The notes beneath the pieces were generated by a model. It saw only the letters and a list, made by a program, of their open reading frames with translations. It ran no database searches and was not told the origin of the DNA. From Mytilisepta virgata (taxonomy: Eukaryota > Mollusca > Bivalvia > Mytilida > Mytilidae), in the NCBI GenBank assembly GCA_028015205.1, contig CM051517.1, positions 39,567,135-39,631,134 of the forward strand: a stretch of DNA of 64,000 bases. The letters run 5' to 3'. Made by a program: the position numbers and the translations under genes. Positions 35,201-46,570 of the stretch are shown in pieces; the first letter of the stretch is position 1; each line of letters opens with the position of its first letter.

Positions 35201-38200
35201 TAATCAGAGTTTCCAATTAAGAGAACTATCTTTTCTTGAACTGTAAGAAAAATATGAATACCTGACTGTGCACCTTTTAATGGTAATATTTAAAAACCTA
35301 CTTCAAAAAATATCACAACCCACTGCAATTTCAAGACGATTTCTAGTGCACATTTGGACTACTTTATCAATAAATATGCAAAATGACTAAAGGTTTCACT
35401 AAATTAATATTTTGTTAGTAATGATTTTTAACGTATTACTGTGATATAATGCCTACCATTCTAAATACTCTTATAATCAATTCGATTATAGAATATCTGA
35501 GACTTGATAAATAAACCATTCATACCGTATTTACTGATATTCACTCTTTCGCTGTTGAGAAAATTTTACAAATAATTAAACACCCTTACCGGTGTATTCT
35601 GTATTCTCCTGGGGCTCCTTTTCCTGTGTACTGACATCCGAACTTCCCCAAAATTCCGTGTTCTGTTCCCCGTCTCGCAATCCAGACACACCTTGAGTTA
35701 CTATATTTTCGTCTGTAATACAACAGCAAGCTTAACTGGTAAACTTAATAATAAGAAAAAGAGGACACACAAGCGTTTAAAGTTTATGTATGGGATGTAT
35801 TGTACAAAAAATGACAAGAAAGATCGTGGAATTTTTAAGGCCATTGGAAGTGTTATGTACACAGGTTGGTATTAACTGCTAAGAAATTGGACTGGCAAAT
35901 ACATTGCAAGCAAAAGAGAACCATTAGAGATTTATACAATTACTTAGTTATTGTATTGCTTGCTGTGTGTTTGTAAGCTAACCGATGCTAAGTCTATACA
36001 GTGAGAAATGACTAAATATGTGGATGGATTAAAGGTATACGTATGTATTGTATTTCAAATAATGTAAGAATCGTAACACTACTCGTATGGTAGTTATAAA
36101 CATCAATTTTCTGCTATGAAGACAAATTGTTTGTTAGTATGTTCATTTCCCTGTTTCATCATGTTTTAGATTTACTCCTTTTTGCACACAATATCATGAA
36201 TATCCTCATTAGGGAGTAAGTTTTGAATCTGATAAAAGCTGTATACAGGATACATATTTAAACCGTCTTGTTATTTTAAATAGTATCTTTATACATGTAA
36301 CATACTTGTGTAGTGCGTCTCGGGGAATCTAGAACGAACATGAACATGTGTGCGATTAGAAAATACTGTGTTCACACTGTTACTTCCATTTTGAAGTCTA
36401 CAACAATATACACCAATATCTGATTGTCTGAAAAAAGGATACAAAATCATTAGAATAGTTTTTATTTAAAAGGCTGAATTTTATTTACAAAACAAGACTT
36501 TTTATTACAGGTTAACATTACAGAAAACAAATTTCTCTGCTATATACAAAATGTTGGGTTATTCTTCCAGCTTTCCAGATTTTTGGCTATGAGCATTGCT
36601 GATTAGTTGAAATATACATGTGCTGTGCATCACAACTGATATCTTAGATTATCTGTTTTCAGAATTTTTTAGGTAAAACATATCTTTTATATATCCCACA
36701 CAGAGCAATTAGTAATAAGAAAGGGTGTAAAACAGTTTGATTTAAAAAGAGAGTAAAGTACTTCAAAGTTCTATTTTTTCAGCAGACAAATATCCTGTGA
36801 CATCACAAGGGTCTGGATTTAAAAAAAAGGGAAAGTTGCTCTCTACAAGGGGAATATTATTATCTCAAATTATGTAATAAATAGACAGCTTTACTTTGGG
36901 AAAAACCACTATTTAAGAATCCATATTGACATTGCGTACCTAGCATTTTCTATCTTCAATGTCCTATTAGTCTCTAATCTTAGTTTCATCCATTTTCCAT
37001 CGAACGTTTTTAACCATTGATAGCGTGGATACGGAAATCCTTGACCTTTGACCTCCACAAAAAACATTTCACCTTCAATGGCTCTTATTGTTGAGTTCGG
37101 TTGTTTTACTATACTGATTGGTTCTGGAAAAAAATCTGTCTGGATGTTACCCAATAATATTTATTTTTTTATTTTGCTAAGATTTTATGGACAGTTAAGG
37201 CATGTATGCCTCCTTTAACCCTTGACGTTTACATGCCAATAAAAGTACATGAACATTTTCTTACAAACATGATCAATATAAATGCCTCTTAAATTTACTG
37301 TTTGAAATGTTGACTTAAGAAATAATTACGTAAAAATCAGTAATAAATTCGTAAGTGTTCTTTAGGTTATCTAGAAGGCAATTCATTTTTATACTTTAAA
37401 ACCAAATTTTACCGAAATTTTTTGCCCATAAAATGAAGTAAATTACTTGCAAAAAGACAAAAACCATTTTTCTGGTTGTATAGGTGCTTTTATGTGTAAT
37501 GTACTGGCAATACTGGGAAACAATGTAATATCGCAAGAGCTTGCGATACAATATTCCACGAAGGGAAAATATTTTTAAAATTATTTTTCAGGTGTAAACC
37601 ATCGATCCAAAAGGGTTTTTTTCGTGATAAATGTAAGTTTCAAACAAAGGGCAACGATTTTGCTGCCATAATTGATCACTGTGTGGACATCAAGACCACC
37701 AACAGTGGACGATGGTTTTCTTTCAGTTCGATAATCGAAACGTGGAAGATGGCACTCAACCCTAACAACCCACCGACCACCACCACCATCCGTGCCGAAC
37801 TCATAACTATTCATGACACTGTGGCAACAATGTTACACAAAATGATCAAATAAATTTTTATAACTTACCACATTGTTTTACGTGTATAAGCAAACTTTCT
37901 AAACGAAGTTTATGGAGTAGATATACCAGTTCATAAACTCTCATCCCTCTGCTCCCTAATGCATACAAAATCTTTTCACTTGGACTGCCGTTATTGTTTG
38001 ACAACAATCGGACATCTGTCAGGCTTGAAAAAAACAACAATTGGAGGATGTTTACGCAAAAGGTTGTATTGGCCAAAAGGAACATTATTTTCCATAAAAG
38101 GCAACGCTCTTCATATACAGATTTCTATAATAGTTTTATTTATCCTGTTATTTAACAAAGTAAGTAGTAAATCCTGCTTTTTGGATGGTGCACATTTTTT

Positions 38201-39533
38201 TCATTCTTTTTGTATCAACAGGTTTTTTGCAGAGCCTTTCTAAAATTCACACTATAAAAAACAATAAGTATGATCACCAACAAGGTTATCGCTTGCTAAC
38301 ACTGCAAAATTAGACTTGACGGTGCATATTTTAGATTGCAGGGTCAGAACGTGCTCGTTTTAACTGTAAAAATATCCTGCGGCTCTCATAGCTGCAGGTC
38401 GGATAATGTCGCTCTACTAAACGAAAAAGTTAAGATCAGTAATGTTGAACGTTCAACACGATAAGACCAAAACAAAAAAGAAATATCTCATTAATCAAAT
38501 TTTACCTGCATCTTAATCTAAAAGCATTAATACTCTAAATCAGATTACTTGACCCGTGACTGGTTTTATAAAAGTTTATTAATTTTACCCTATATCACAA
38601 ACATGATAAATGAAATTAGTATTTTTGTTTTATCAAGAGGTACATTGTCCAAATTTATATATTCTACTAAGGAGTAACTCCCTATTTCAAAGCTTTCACC
38701 TTAGTTGGTTCTTTGGCTTTCTGCTTTAATAATTTTGGCTATGTTTGCTTATACTATGGCTTTATTGACTATAAAGCCATAGTTTGGTGAGGAATTAGAT
38801 TCTGAAATGGCCATACACATGATACAGGGCATGACACTTTAACTATTGTTTTTTAATGTATAAACAGACCACATATGCAGCTTTATCAATTGATACATAA
38901 AATTAATGGGTCGCAAACTTTTTTTGCATGCAAGGTACATTGATTTTTTATATCCCAGACCAGTATGGGACATCGATATATCTTATACCATGGTCAGAAT
39001 TTGCACCGGTCCCCCCTGCCTGATAAATATTGCACGGTTAGAGGTTGGGGTGTTGTCTTCTTGACATTTTACTCCATAACTGTTATTTCTGGTACTACGT
39101 CCCCCCCCCCCCCCCCCAACTTCATCCTAGATTAGGATGTGTATTTGGTACAAACCAACGATCTTACATTTTATTACAACAATTTACTAATTATTATATT
39201 TATATTTTTTACCGGTTTTTCCAAAGGTATGGATGAATATTCCTTATTGGGGCCCGTAAAAGACGGATATGGGTTAATTCACAATATTTTCATATACACC
39301 ATCTTCTTATCCATTACCATTTGTGGGATGTTATCACAATAGGTATTGTTGTCTTACCTTAAATCATAATATGAGTTAAATTCTGACGCCTTTTTCAAAA
39401 ATTCCTTCCAGTTGCACGTTTCTGGATTGGCATCCAAGGTTTTACAAACCTTATATGTGAAGCCGTAGCCTACATCGTGTATATATTTGTCAGGATCCAA
39501 TTGAATTAATCGACGACATTGTTCAAGCTTCAT
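29098..39533 (-). CDS. MALT1: MALT1-like paracaspase A, complete 12-exon gene
   Basis: Hand splicing gives 1893 nt, exactly 631 codons. Exons: 39533-39358, 38023-37869, 37123-36940, 36427-36306, 35712-35590, 35240-34844, 34291-34184, 33127-33012, 31607-31464, 31208-31039, 30377-30303 and 29220-29098. Every junction is GT-AG and in phase. Domains: death domain (about 1-110), one Ig domain (about 112-205), a linker (214-253), a caspase-like protease domain (about 255-460; His333 in FGHGF, Cys383 in LDTCR), and a C-terminal Ig-like domain (about 480-625). MALT1 cleaves after Arg and scaffolds NF-kB signalling with BCL10. Human MALT1 (824 residues) has two Ig domains before the protease and a long tail; both the second Ig and the tail are missing here. 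The ATG is preceded by in-frame TGA and TAG. Confidence 0.9.
29316..29531. mobile_element. MITE with ~47-bp inverted termini
   Basis: The left end TTAGGGACGAGATCAAAAGTT and the right end AACTTTTGATCTCGTCCCTTA are inverted copies. They continue through GATAAAAAAAAACTTAATTC and its complement. The interior is about 110 bp. It lies in the last intron of gene A. Confidence 0.85.
29599..30003. mobile_element. Phased-palindrome MITE: 16 AAGATATCTT boxes at 21-bp period
   Basis: The termini TATGGCAAGCCGTTTTTATA and its inverse are about 42 bp, ending at TA on both sides. Between and within them, 16 palindromic boxes close to AAGATATCTT start at 29632, 29653, 29674, 29702, 29723, 29744, 29765, 29786, 29807, 29828, 29853, 29874, 29896, 29917, 29938 and 29960. 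Eleven of 15 steps are exactly 21 bp, two are 22, and the others are 25 and 28. It sits in the last intron of gene A and carries no coding sequence. Confidence 0.9.
30303..30377 (-). CDS. MALT1: MALT1-like A exon 11
   Basis: Acceptor TTTATTTTTTTCAG, donor CTACAG/GTATAA; 25 codons, phase 0 on both sides. It encodes FVRVENATII...NDLQKLQ, the segment that aligns with YTRLSSLQKL of human MALT1 (recalled). Gene B and copy D have an equivalent exon of 29 codons. Confidence 0.85.
31039..31208 (-). CDS. MALT1: MALT1-like A exon 10 (C-terminal Ig-like domain)
   Basis: Acceptor TTTAAATTTTAG, donor AAA/GTAAGT. It encodes 57 residues with GLRVRFDAEILNIVTLFIQV, matching IQLGFAAEFSNVMIIYTSIV of the third Ig domain in human MALT1 (recalled). 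Confidence 0.88.
31464..31607 (-). CDS. MALT1: MALT1-like A exon 9 (link from protease to C-terminal Ig)
   Basis: Acceptor GGTTTTCAG, donor G/GTAGTA. It encodes DMRKCFEARREDQIPEFKSN...EPRRSFQDPI, aligning with DMGKCHLTKGKQALEIRSSL...EKRALTDPI of human MALT1 (recalled). The equivalent exon of gene B is 9 nt longer. Confidence 0.87.
33012..33127 (-). CDS. MALT1: MALT1-like A exon 8 (end of the caspase-like domain)
   Basis: 116 nt, the same length as in gene B. It encodes TSKNMQAYQDSRNGFLARYF, aligned with TCQGAEAFEIQHSGLANGIF of human MALT1. The residue matching Glu500, part of the acidic P1-Arg pocket as I recall, is Gln430 here; gene B has Glu. Confidence 0.88.
34184..34291 (-). CDS. MALT1: MALT1-like A exon 7 (caspase-like domain, strand after the catalytic loop)
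   Basis: Acceptor ATTTTTTTTTCTTACAG, donor AC/GTAAGT. It ends GNTVVLYST, matching ANIVFGYAT of human MALT1. Between the catalytic Cys and this strand it has a basic insertion (NYKRKHEPVYK). Confidence 0.87.
34844..35240 (-). CDS. MALT1: MALT1-like A exon 6 (catalytic caspase-like exon)
   Basis: 397 nt, entering in phase 1 and leaving in phase 2 at CATAA/GTAAGC. It carries KIVLLIGNSDY, the P1-pocket Asp in PKADV (D280), catalytic His333 in FFGHGFED, and D381 and catalytic Cys383 in VLDTCRH. The His-Cys spacing is 50 residues, against 49 in human MALT1. Both catalytic residues are intact, so protease activity is expected. Confidence 0.93.
35590..35712 (-). CDS. MALT1: MALT1-like A exon 5 (symmetric linker exon with TRAF-type motifs)
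   Basis: 123 nt, phase 1 on both sides, so skipping it keeps the frame. It encodes 41 acidic, disordered-looking residues between the Ig and protease domains. It contains PQENTE (246-251), fitting the TRAF6 consensus PxExx(aromatic/acidic), and STQE (240-243), fitting the TRAF2-type consensus. No matching exon was found in gene B. In human MALT1 a small alternative exon at this place affects TRAF6 binding (recalled). Confidence 0.8.
36306..36427 (-). CDS. MALT1: MALT1-like A exon 4 (second half of the Ig domain)
   Basis: Acceptor CCTTTTTTCAG, donor A/GTATGT. It encodes QSDIGVYCCRLQNGSNSV, the classic D-x-G-x-Y-x-C pattern of an Ig F strand. Confidence 0.85.
36940..37123 (-). CDS. MALT1: MALT1-like A exon 3 (first half of the Ig domain)
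   Basis: Acceptor TTTTTTTCCAG, donor AG/GTACGC. It encodes EPISIVKQPNSTIRAIEGE...GFPYPRYQWLK. PRYQWLK matches the YQWFK of MALT1 Ig domains. The B-strand position usually held by Cys is Val, so the canonical disulfide is not possible, which is acceptable for a cytosolic Ig fold. Confidence 0.88.
37195..37560 (+). mobile_element. Solo arm of the foldback element in gene A intron 2
   Basis: GGCATGTATGCCTCCTTTAA and TTCTTTAGGTTATCTAGAAG match the element at 11140-12340. The copy extends through TTTTGCCCATAAAATGAAGT to about 37560. Confidence 0.75.
37869..38023 (-). CDS. MALT1: MALT1-like A exon 2 (death domain, second half)
   Basis: Acceptor GTTTTTTTCAAG, donor TGTG/GTAAGT. It encodes GSPSEKILYALGSRGMRVYE followed by LVYLLHKLRLESLL. 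This aligns with GSPSLCLLKLMGEKGCTVTE and the helix after it in the human MALT1 death domain (recalled). Confidence 0.88.
39358..39533 (-). CDS. MALT1: MALT1-like A exon 1 (start, death domain first half)
   Basis: ATG at 39533-39531; TGA TAG GAA precede it in frame, which fixes this ATG as the first possible start. 58 codons, including CNWKEFLKKASEFNSYYDL, lead to the donor AAG/GTAAGA. The death-domain identity rests on helix pattern and position; the sequence is diverged. Confidence 0.8.
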
Positions 39534-41071
39534 TTCCTATCACACATAAAAGATAAATTCAGTAGAAGTGAAAATTTATTTTTAAAATAGCCTTCGCCTT
39601 CAGTTTAAAACTACTTATATATAGAATGTGTATACTAGTAATTTATTAAATTTATTTTTATATTTAGTTCATTATAGTTTCTCAAAAAGTAATAAACGTA
39701 ACTAAATGTTCATCTTACCTTAAGTTATAGAATAATCATACTTAATTCTTTCTTTTGTATAATTATTTAAGATATTGTGCAATAATTCAGTTCTGGGAAG
39801 AAAAGGACTTGGGATTTCCAGTCACACGACGTACACAGATATACGTGTGACATTTAAATTGAAAATAAAGTATTTATTATAACATATTAAGATGGTATTA
39901 GTTTACTACAATGGAATTTTACAAACGTGAGTTTTGTGAAATAAATTTTATCTTTTTTATTGAATAAAAACATACTCTCGTACTATTCAGTCTTCAGTGT
40001 TGTAATTTAATATACCATGTAGAGTGGGCAATATGTAGGTATTTTTTATATAACTGTCAAGTACAAAATATAATGTGTAGATATTAACATATATATTGTA
40101 AAAACAAATAAAAAATATGATATATACATACATAATTCTTAAAAATACTGATAAAAATTACAACTGTTTTAAATTTAAAAATCATTTTATATACATGTAT
40201 TTTTATTTAAAACGGGGAAAAAATTTGATTAAAAATATTAATTCGCTAAAAAGTCAGGTTATAAAATGATTCTAATATTATCAAGAAGGAAATCTAATAC
40301 CTCAGTCTCTTTGTTATTCAATGACATCAGTTAATATAATTACTGAAATTATTGTTATCAAATACATCCATGAAGCAGTCATCAGTAGTGTTAAGAGGCA
40401 GTTTTCTAATAAACATTTATCATGTTTATCTGATATGTTGGACCGAACAAAACTGCGGAACAGGTTCTATATATATTTTTTACTTATTACTACTATCTAT
40501 ATTGCCGTCTATCTACCTTATATAAAGTACGTTTACAAGGGTACGTCAAATGAAATTTCTTTTTGTTTACATTCTATGTACAGACTCAGTTTTGCTCTGG
40601 GTTTCCAAGAGTATGCATCTTTTTAATTTTTCATGCTCTTGATCAGGACCATATTGGTCGAAACATTGGGCAATTTGTACTTGTTAACTTTGTTGTTTTT
40701 TATTATATTTTTGTGTTTTTTATGATTTTTTATTTGGTTTTGTTCGACAGCATTTGGCAGCTCACCATTTCCATATATTTTTTTACAAAAGGGAACCAGC
40801 GCTTCGACTCAAAGTTATCCCATAACTCGCCCGATTTCGGGGTAACTGTCGCCTGTCCTCGTCGAGGAAATGATTTCCCTTCATCCCTATTTATCGGTGA
40901 AAACAAATATTTATTAACGAAATCTATTTTTCTCCCGGGGGAAGGGGGGGGGGGGGGGTTCATTCTTCCTCACTCGTATAGAATCAGGAGGTCAACCGAG
41001 GTCAACTGAGAATCATTTTGTTTTCTTTTGATTCCATTGGTCGTTTTTGGAGAAACATTTTTCAACCAATA
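39534..41071. other. Intergenic upstream of gene A
   Basis: AT-rich. A 101-codon plus-strand frame (40321-40626) and an overlapping 148-codon frame (40563-41009) lack family features; the second runs through a poly-G tract (about 40940-40959). No promoter element could be assigned. Confidence 0.45.
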
Positions 41072-41202
41072 TTAGGGAGCAACCATTTAATTTTTATGGG
41101 TAGGGGGGCTAGGATCAAATTTGGAACAAAAAATAGGGAGGATCTAACATTTGATCCAAGTCAATAAATCCTCCCCATAAAAATCAAATGGTTGCTCCCT
41201 AA
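41072..41202. mobile_element. 131-bp MITE with ~30-bp inverted termini
   Basis: It begins TTAGGGAGCAACCATTTAAT and ends with the inverse, ATCAAATGGTTGCTCCCTAA. The interior carries GGTAGGGGGG and AATCCTCCCC, extending the hairpin. It is bounded by TTA and TAA. Confidence 0.85.
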
Positions 41203-41735
41203 CCTGCATGGAACACTTCGAACAAGTATTACTTTTATATCTCCAGGCGCTACTTTCGTAATGGTAGAAATTATTAAAGAAAGTCATTTTTATTTCCGTA
41301 TTTTTGGCAGGGAAATTATATATCAATGGATCATTAAGATACAAACCTTTGACCTTCATACAAAAAGAACTCAAAGGATCTTTATCGGTAATTACAAATT
41401 GATGTTTTATATATATACATATGTGTGTGTCTGTATAAAAGCCTGTCCTCTGATCTTGAAATATTGTTTAATTATATGTTATTTTTAAACTAAATTAAAG
41501 ATAAGGAAAATGAGGAAACGCAAAATGACATGGTATAACATGTACCGTTGCAAAAATTCAAATAATATTCAGGTGCGGATTCAGACGGGGGGGGTGCACA
41601 TGGCGCCCAGAAAGTAATACCCATATCTCGCTTTTTGCGACATTAATCGCAGGCGAGACAAAAATGATTAAAGAATGGAGAATTAATCTACCACATCTCC
41701 CTTCTATCACTAACAGAAACAACAACCCGAAGAAT

Positions 41736-43290
41736 GGCTAATATGACATATAGCATGATTAAACTGGTTCATGAGTGATCAACCCTCCTGACTCAGACTG
41801 GCTAATATGACATATAGCATGATCAACCTAGTTCATGAGTGATCAACCCTCCTGACTAAGACAGGCTAATGTGACATATAGCATGATTAAACTAGTTCAT
41901 GAGTGATCAACCCTTCTGACTCAGACTGACTAATATGACATATAGCATGATTAAACTGGTTCATGAGTGATCAACCCTCCTGACTCAGACCGACTAATAT
42001 GACATATAGCATGATTAAACTGGTTCATGAGTGATCAACCCTCCTGACTCAGACTGGCAAATATGACATATAGCATGATTAACCTAGTTCATGAGTGATC
42101 AACCCTCCTGACTCAGACTGGCTAATATGACATATAGCATGATTAACCTAGTTCATGAGTGTTCAACCCTCCTGACTAAGACAGGCTAATGTGACATATA
42201 GCATGATTAAACTAGTACATGAGTGATCAACCCTCCTGACTAAGACAGGCTTATATGACATATAGCATGATTAAACAAGTTCATGAGTGATCAACCCTCC
42301 TGACTCAGACTGACAAGTATGACATATAGCATGATTAAACTGGTTCATGAGTGATCAACCCTCCTGACTCAGACTGGCTAATATGACATATAGCATGATT
42401 TAACTGGTTCATGAGTGATCAACCCTCCTGACTAAGACAGGCTAATATGACATATAGCATGATTAAACAAGTCCATGAGTGATCAACCCTCCCGACTCAG
42501 ACTGGCTAATATGACATATAGCATGATTAACCTAGTTCATGAGTGTTCAACCCTCCTGACTAAGACAGGCTAATGTGACATATAGCATGATTAAACTAGT
42601 TCATGAGTGATCAACCCTCCTGACTAAGACAGGCTTATATGATATATAGCATGATTAAACAAGTTCATGAGTGATCAACCCTCCTGACTCAGACTGACTA
42701 GAATGACATATAGCATGATTAAACTGGTTCATGAGTGATCAACTCTCCTGACTCAGACTGGCTAATATGACATGTAGCATGATTTAACTGGTTCATGAGT
42801 GATCAACCCTCCTGACTAAGACAGGCTAATATGACATATAGCATGATTAAACAAGTTCATGAGTGATCAACCCTCCTGACTCAGACTGGCTAATATGACA
42901 TATAGCATGATTAACCTAGTTCATGAGTGATCAACCCTCCTGACTCTGACTGGCTAATGTGACATATAGCATGATTAAACTAGTTCATGAGTGATCAACC
43001 CTCCTGACTCAGACTGACTAATATGACATATAGCATGATTAAACTGGTTCATGAGTGATCAACCCTCCTGACTAAGACTGGCTAATATGACATATAGCAT
43101 GATTTAACTGGTTCATGAGTGATCAACCCTTCTGACTCAGACTGACTAATATGACATATAGCATGATTAAACTGGTTTATGAGTGATCAACCCTTCTGAC
43201 TCAGACTGGCTAATATGACATATAGCATGATTAAACTAGTTTATGAGTGATCAACCCTCCTGACAAGGCTATTGCTAATATGACATATAG
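41736..43290 (+). repeat. 64-bp satellite, about 24 units, with a 6-unit higher-order period
   Basis: The unit starts GGCTAATATGACATATAGCA and ends TCCTGACTCAGACT, with almost no length variation. Variant markers (AACCTAGTTCATGAGTGTT, AATGTGACATA, CTTATATGA, ACAAGT, TTTAACTGG) recur in the same order every six units. Units 7-12 (from 42120) and 13-18 (from 42504) therefore form a 384-bp repeat. The unit at 42120 is identical to that at 42504. It contains no long open frame. Confidence 0.95.
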
Positions 43291-45408
43291 CCTTTTTACC
43301 TACGTCGCCAACAGCAAATGCAGGTCTAGTAACCACTTGACTCCTTCTGTCCGTCTGTCGTCCGAAAGACCTTGGGTCTAACTTTCATCTAAATTTTCTT
43401 GGCTTATACAGAACGGAATGATTTTATATTTTGTTTGCAGCTTCATAATGTGTTGTAGCGTGTACACAATGTTTGGATCTGTCGTGCAGCCACTTTTTAT
43501 TTGGCTTCTACAAATGGGAATGATTTTATATTTTGTCTGCAGCTTGATAATGTTGAGTTGTAGGATAGCATGTCAACAGTTTTCAGATCTGTAGTGCAGC
43601 CACATCCTGTTTGCCAATCAATGAATTGCATGCTGCAATGCAGGTCCAGACTCGGTTTGGTCTTGTTAAATTAGTTTATAAGTGACCAACCCTCCATCTT
43701 AATCAAGAAGGTAGTTACAAGTAAACAAAGGTTTATGCACAATAAAAAAAATGCACAAAAAAAGATAAAATTTCTTATTTTAATAAAACTGGCACAGAAA
43801 CATCACAATCAATATAAGACATGAAGACACTTTCCTCAAAATGTTTGGCATGTGCAGATAATTTTTCACGTTTTGAAAAGAATTGTTCAGATATATTTAC
43901 CCGGTATAAAAATTTTCGTTTTCAATTAAAAATCTACAAAAACATTTTTATTAATTCATATTATAATATATTTGAAATACAGAGAAAACAAAATTCAATA
44001 AGGAATAATAGTATTTACATCTCATTGAATGCTTAAAGTCTCAATAAATATTTCAGACTACAAAATCTATAGCATTTTCTTTTGACATGAAATCTATTAT
44101 AATAAATGCAAATAATTTACTAACAAAAAACATTAACTTGCCAAGTTTTAAGCTAAATTTACAATCCAACCCACAGCCTACAACACATAAAATATGTTTC
44201 TACCATGATATTTGTACGTTGATTTTAATTTTTCTGTGAGTTCATCATTGAAAGAATTCTCAACAAGGCAGTTTAACAGATTTTCATGTAAAAGTTGGTT
44301 TGCAAAATATTACCATGATCTGTCACCTGTAAATGAGCTCCTGATTACATATAATGATACTTTTATGATCAGGTAAATCAACTGTTATTAAGATTTAAAC
44401 AATATCTTCCAGGAAAAAAATAGCTGGAAAAGTATACATTGACAAACATACATGGACACTACAAAGCATGAGATACAACATGCCTTATATGGTAATTGTC
44501 AATGCCTTCCAATTAAATATGATTACATCACTAATGTTGACTTTTCTTTTTTTTTCTTATCTATATTTGTGAAGTTGTTAAGACATGGAACACATGTTGG
44601 AGTGTGAGCTCCTTGAGATTTCAAAACTGAATTAAAATCTGATGAAATTTTCTAACAAAAAACCTGTAAGTAGGAATAGGCTTCCACTATAAAATATTAG
44701 TTTTATTTAAATAATTTGTATATTTTACACATAAATATAGATAAAAAAACAAGCCTATTTCAACATCTGCCCCGAGATGCCAGCAAAGGGCAGATATTGG
44801 TCAATGGATGATATCAAGGCAGATATTAAAATAGGTATATGATTATATATATCAACACAACTATCAACACCCTTTTCAACAAATCAATAATTTAATACAA
44901 AGAGCTTCTTTAAGATACCAGGACCATAACTAACCATGTGATAAAGCCAAAATAAATAGTGTGTTTCCTATTTCACCCCCAAAACATTTGGTAGGGTAGG
45001 TAGGTAAAACCTTTTATTTTGTTTTCTATTTTTTCCCAAAGGGTCCATGTCATTATATTTTTTGCGTCCATGTGATCACATTTCCCATATTTGATAGCTA
45101 ATATGCTGCACAGTCATTGGCAAGCCTTGCTTGTTTATTTAAAATTTTGGTTCTTGATACTTAACTATGCATATTACTTGTAATTATCAAATGCTTTAAA
45201 GATCAATAGTATTCTAAACGAATAATCGGATCAGGACAGACAGAAAATCCAGATTTTTTTTTAATTGTCAATAAAATGTTTAGGTCGGCGACAGGAGATA
45301 GGGTCGGGAATTTATTTTGTTCTAATTCTAAATGTTCCTGATTTTCCATTCAAAGTATTGGAAATGAATTTGGTAATTTTTGGCAATCTTCAGAAGCACT
45401 ATATGCTT
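43291..45408. other. Intergenic, minor repeats only
   Basis: Two ~105-bp tandem copies of GGAATGATTTTATATTTTGT-type sequence (43406-43615) adjoin the satellite. A short palindromic element around 44752-44843 resembles 60127-60222 (both end ATATTAAAATAGG). No gene is recognised; a 71-codon frame at 43821-44036 is AT-driven. Confidence 0.45.
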
Positions 45409-46194
45409 TAATAAGTTATTTCCGTGGACACTACATTCAAACCAAGAAGTATGTTTCTACTATGAGAAGGTTTATATTCAATTCTTGCTTAAACTTCTAG
45501 ATCAATTCATTTTCCATCAAAAATGATTATAATGTACTTCCATGGTGTATTATGGTCCAAATACTTTAAAAAATTACTAAATACTGACATTTAAAGAGAA
45601 TATATTTGTTTTTAATGTTTTTGTTTGTTTGTTAGAAGTCTAAATGCACCAAACAAAATTATTTGATATAAAAAAAAAAACAACACTACAGATATAAAAT
45701 GATGTATACAACTCACACTAAAATGTAAAAACCTGAATTTATCATACCCCTTCCCAATTGACATACATGTATTTTCATTATTTTTCAGTCATTATGCATT
45801 ACTGTTTAGGGGCCAGCTGAAGCCCGCCTTGGGGTGTGGGATTTTCTCTGTGTTGAAGACCTATGGGTAGACTTGAGCTGTTTTCTGTTGTTTGGTCGGA
45901 TTGTTGTCTCTTTGACACATTCCCCATTTCCATTCTCTATTCTATTACAGTTTTTCCATTGTAAATAAAGCAAACAATTTGACTCCCTGGAGATCTGGTG
46001 CTGCCTCCAGTGCATGATTAGATATATAGCACCGTGTTTTTTTCTTTTTTGTGCTCATTGCATGTCTGAGCTCTTTATATATACATACATGTATTATATT
46101 TATAATGTTGGATAAAATTATTGTCATTTTGTTTTTTTAATGTCAAGTGGGACTTTCGTGTCTTAAATTACATTTGTATTTTGTTTTGTATATA

Positions 46195-46570
46195 TTAAAT
46201 TTTCTCCTATTCTTGGCGTGTTTAATCGGTGGGATAAAAATACATAATATTTTTAACCACTTCCGGGTGATTAAATTTCTACGTGGGAATTCCCGCCGTT
46301 TTTTCTACAGTTATTGGAACGATAGAGAGGTCCCAAAATGACGTCTATGTAAACAAACTACATAGCAACGGCATTTTTTTAGGTTTTTGTCGAAAATCAT
46401 AGAAGAAACAGATTCTCCTTCAATTTACTCTTGAGTTATGGAATTTCTCCACACTCAATACTTAAATTTTAGATTTTAACACGCTCGCAAATGATCGAGT
46501 GTTGAAAATCGAAAATTTAACTATCTCGGGAGGAGAAATTCCATAACTCACTCGTACCTGAAGGAGAATC
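46195..46570 (+). repeat. MITE-like block (copy 3 of 3)
   Basis: The arm counterpart of 5220-5612, more complete in its terminal hairpin (46411-46570, GATTCTCCTTCA to TGAAGGAGAATC). Confidence 0.7.

Noticed and set aside
40321..41009. Two overlapping plus-strand frames of 101 and 148 codons
   Set aside because: Rich in F, I and Y as expected from AT-rich DNA. The second runs through a poly-G tract. No domain, splice or start context.
41736..43290. CRISPR-like array
   Set aside because: Units are contiguous 64-bp monomers without unique spacers, in an animal genome; it is a satellite.
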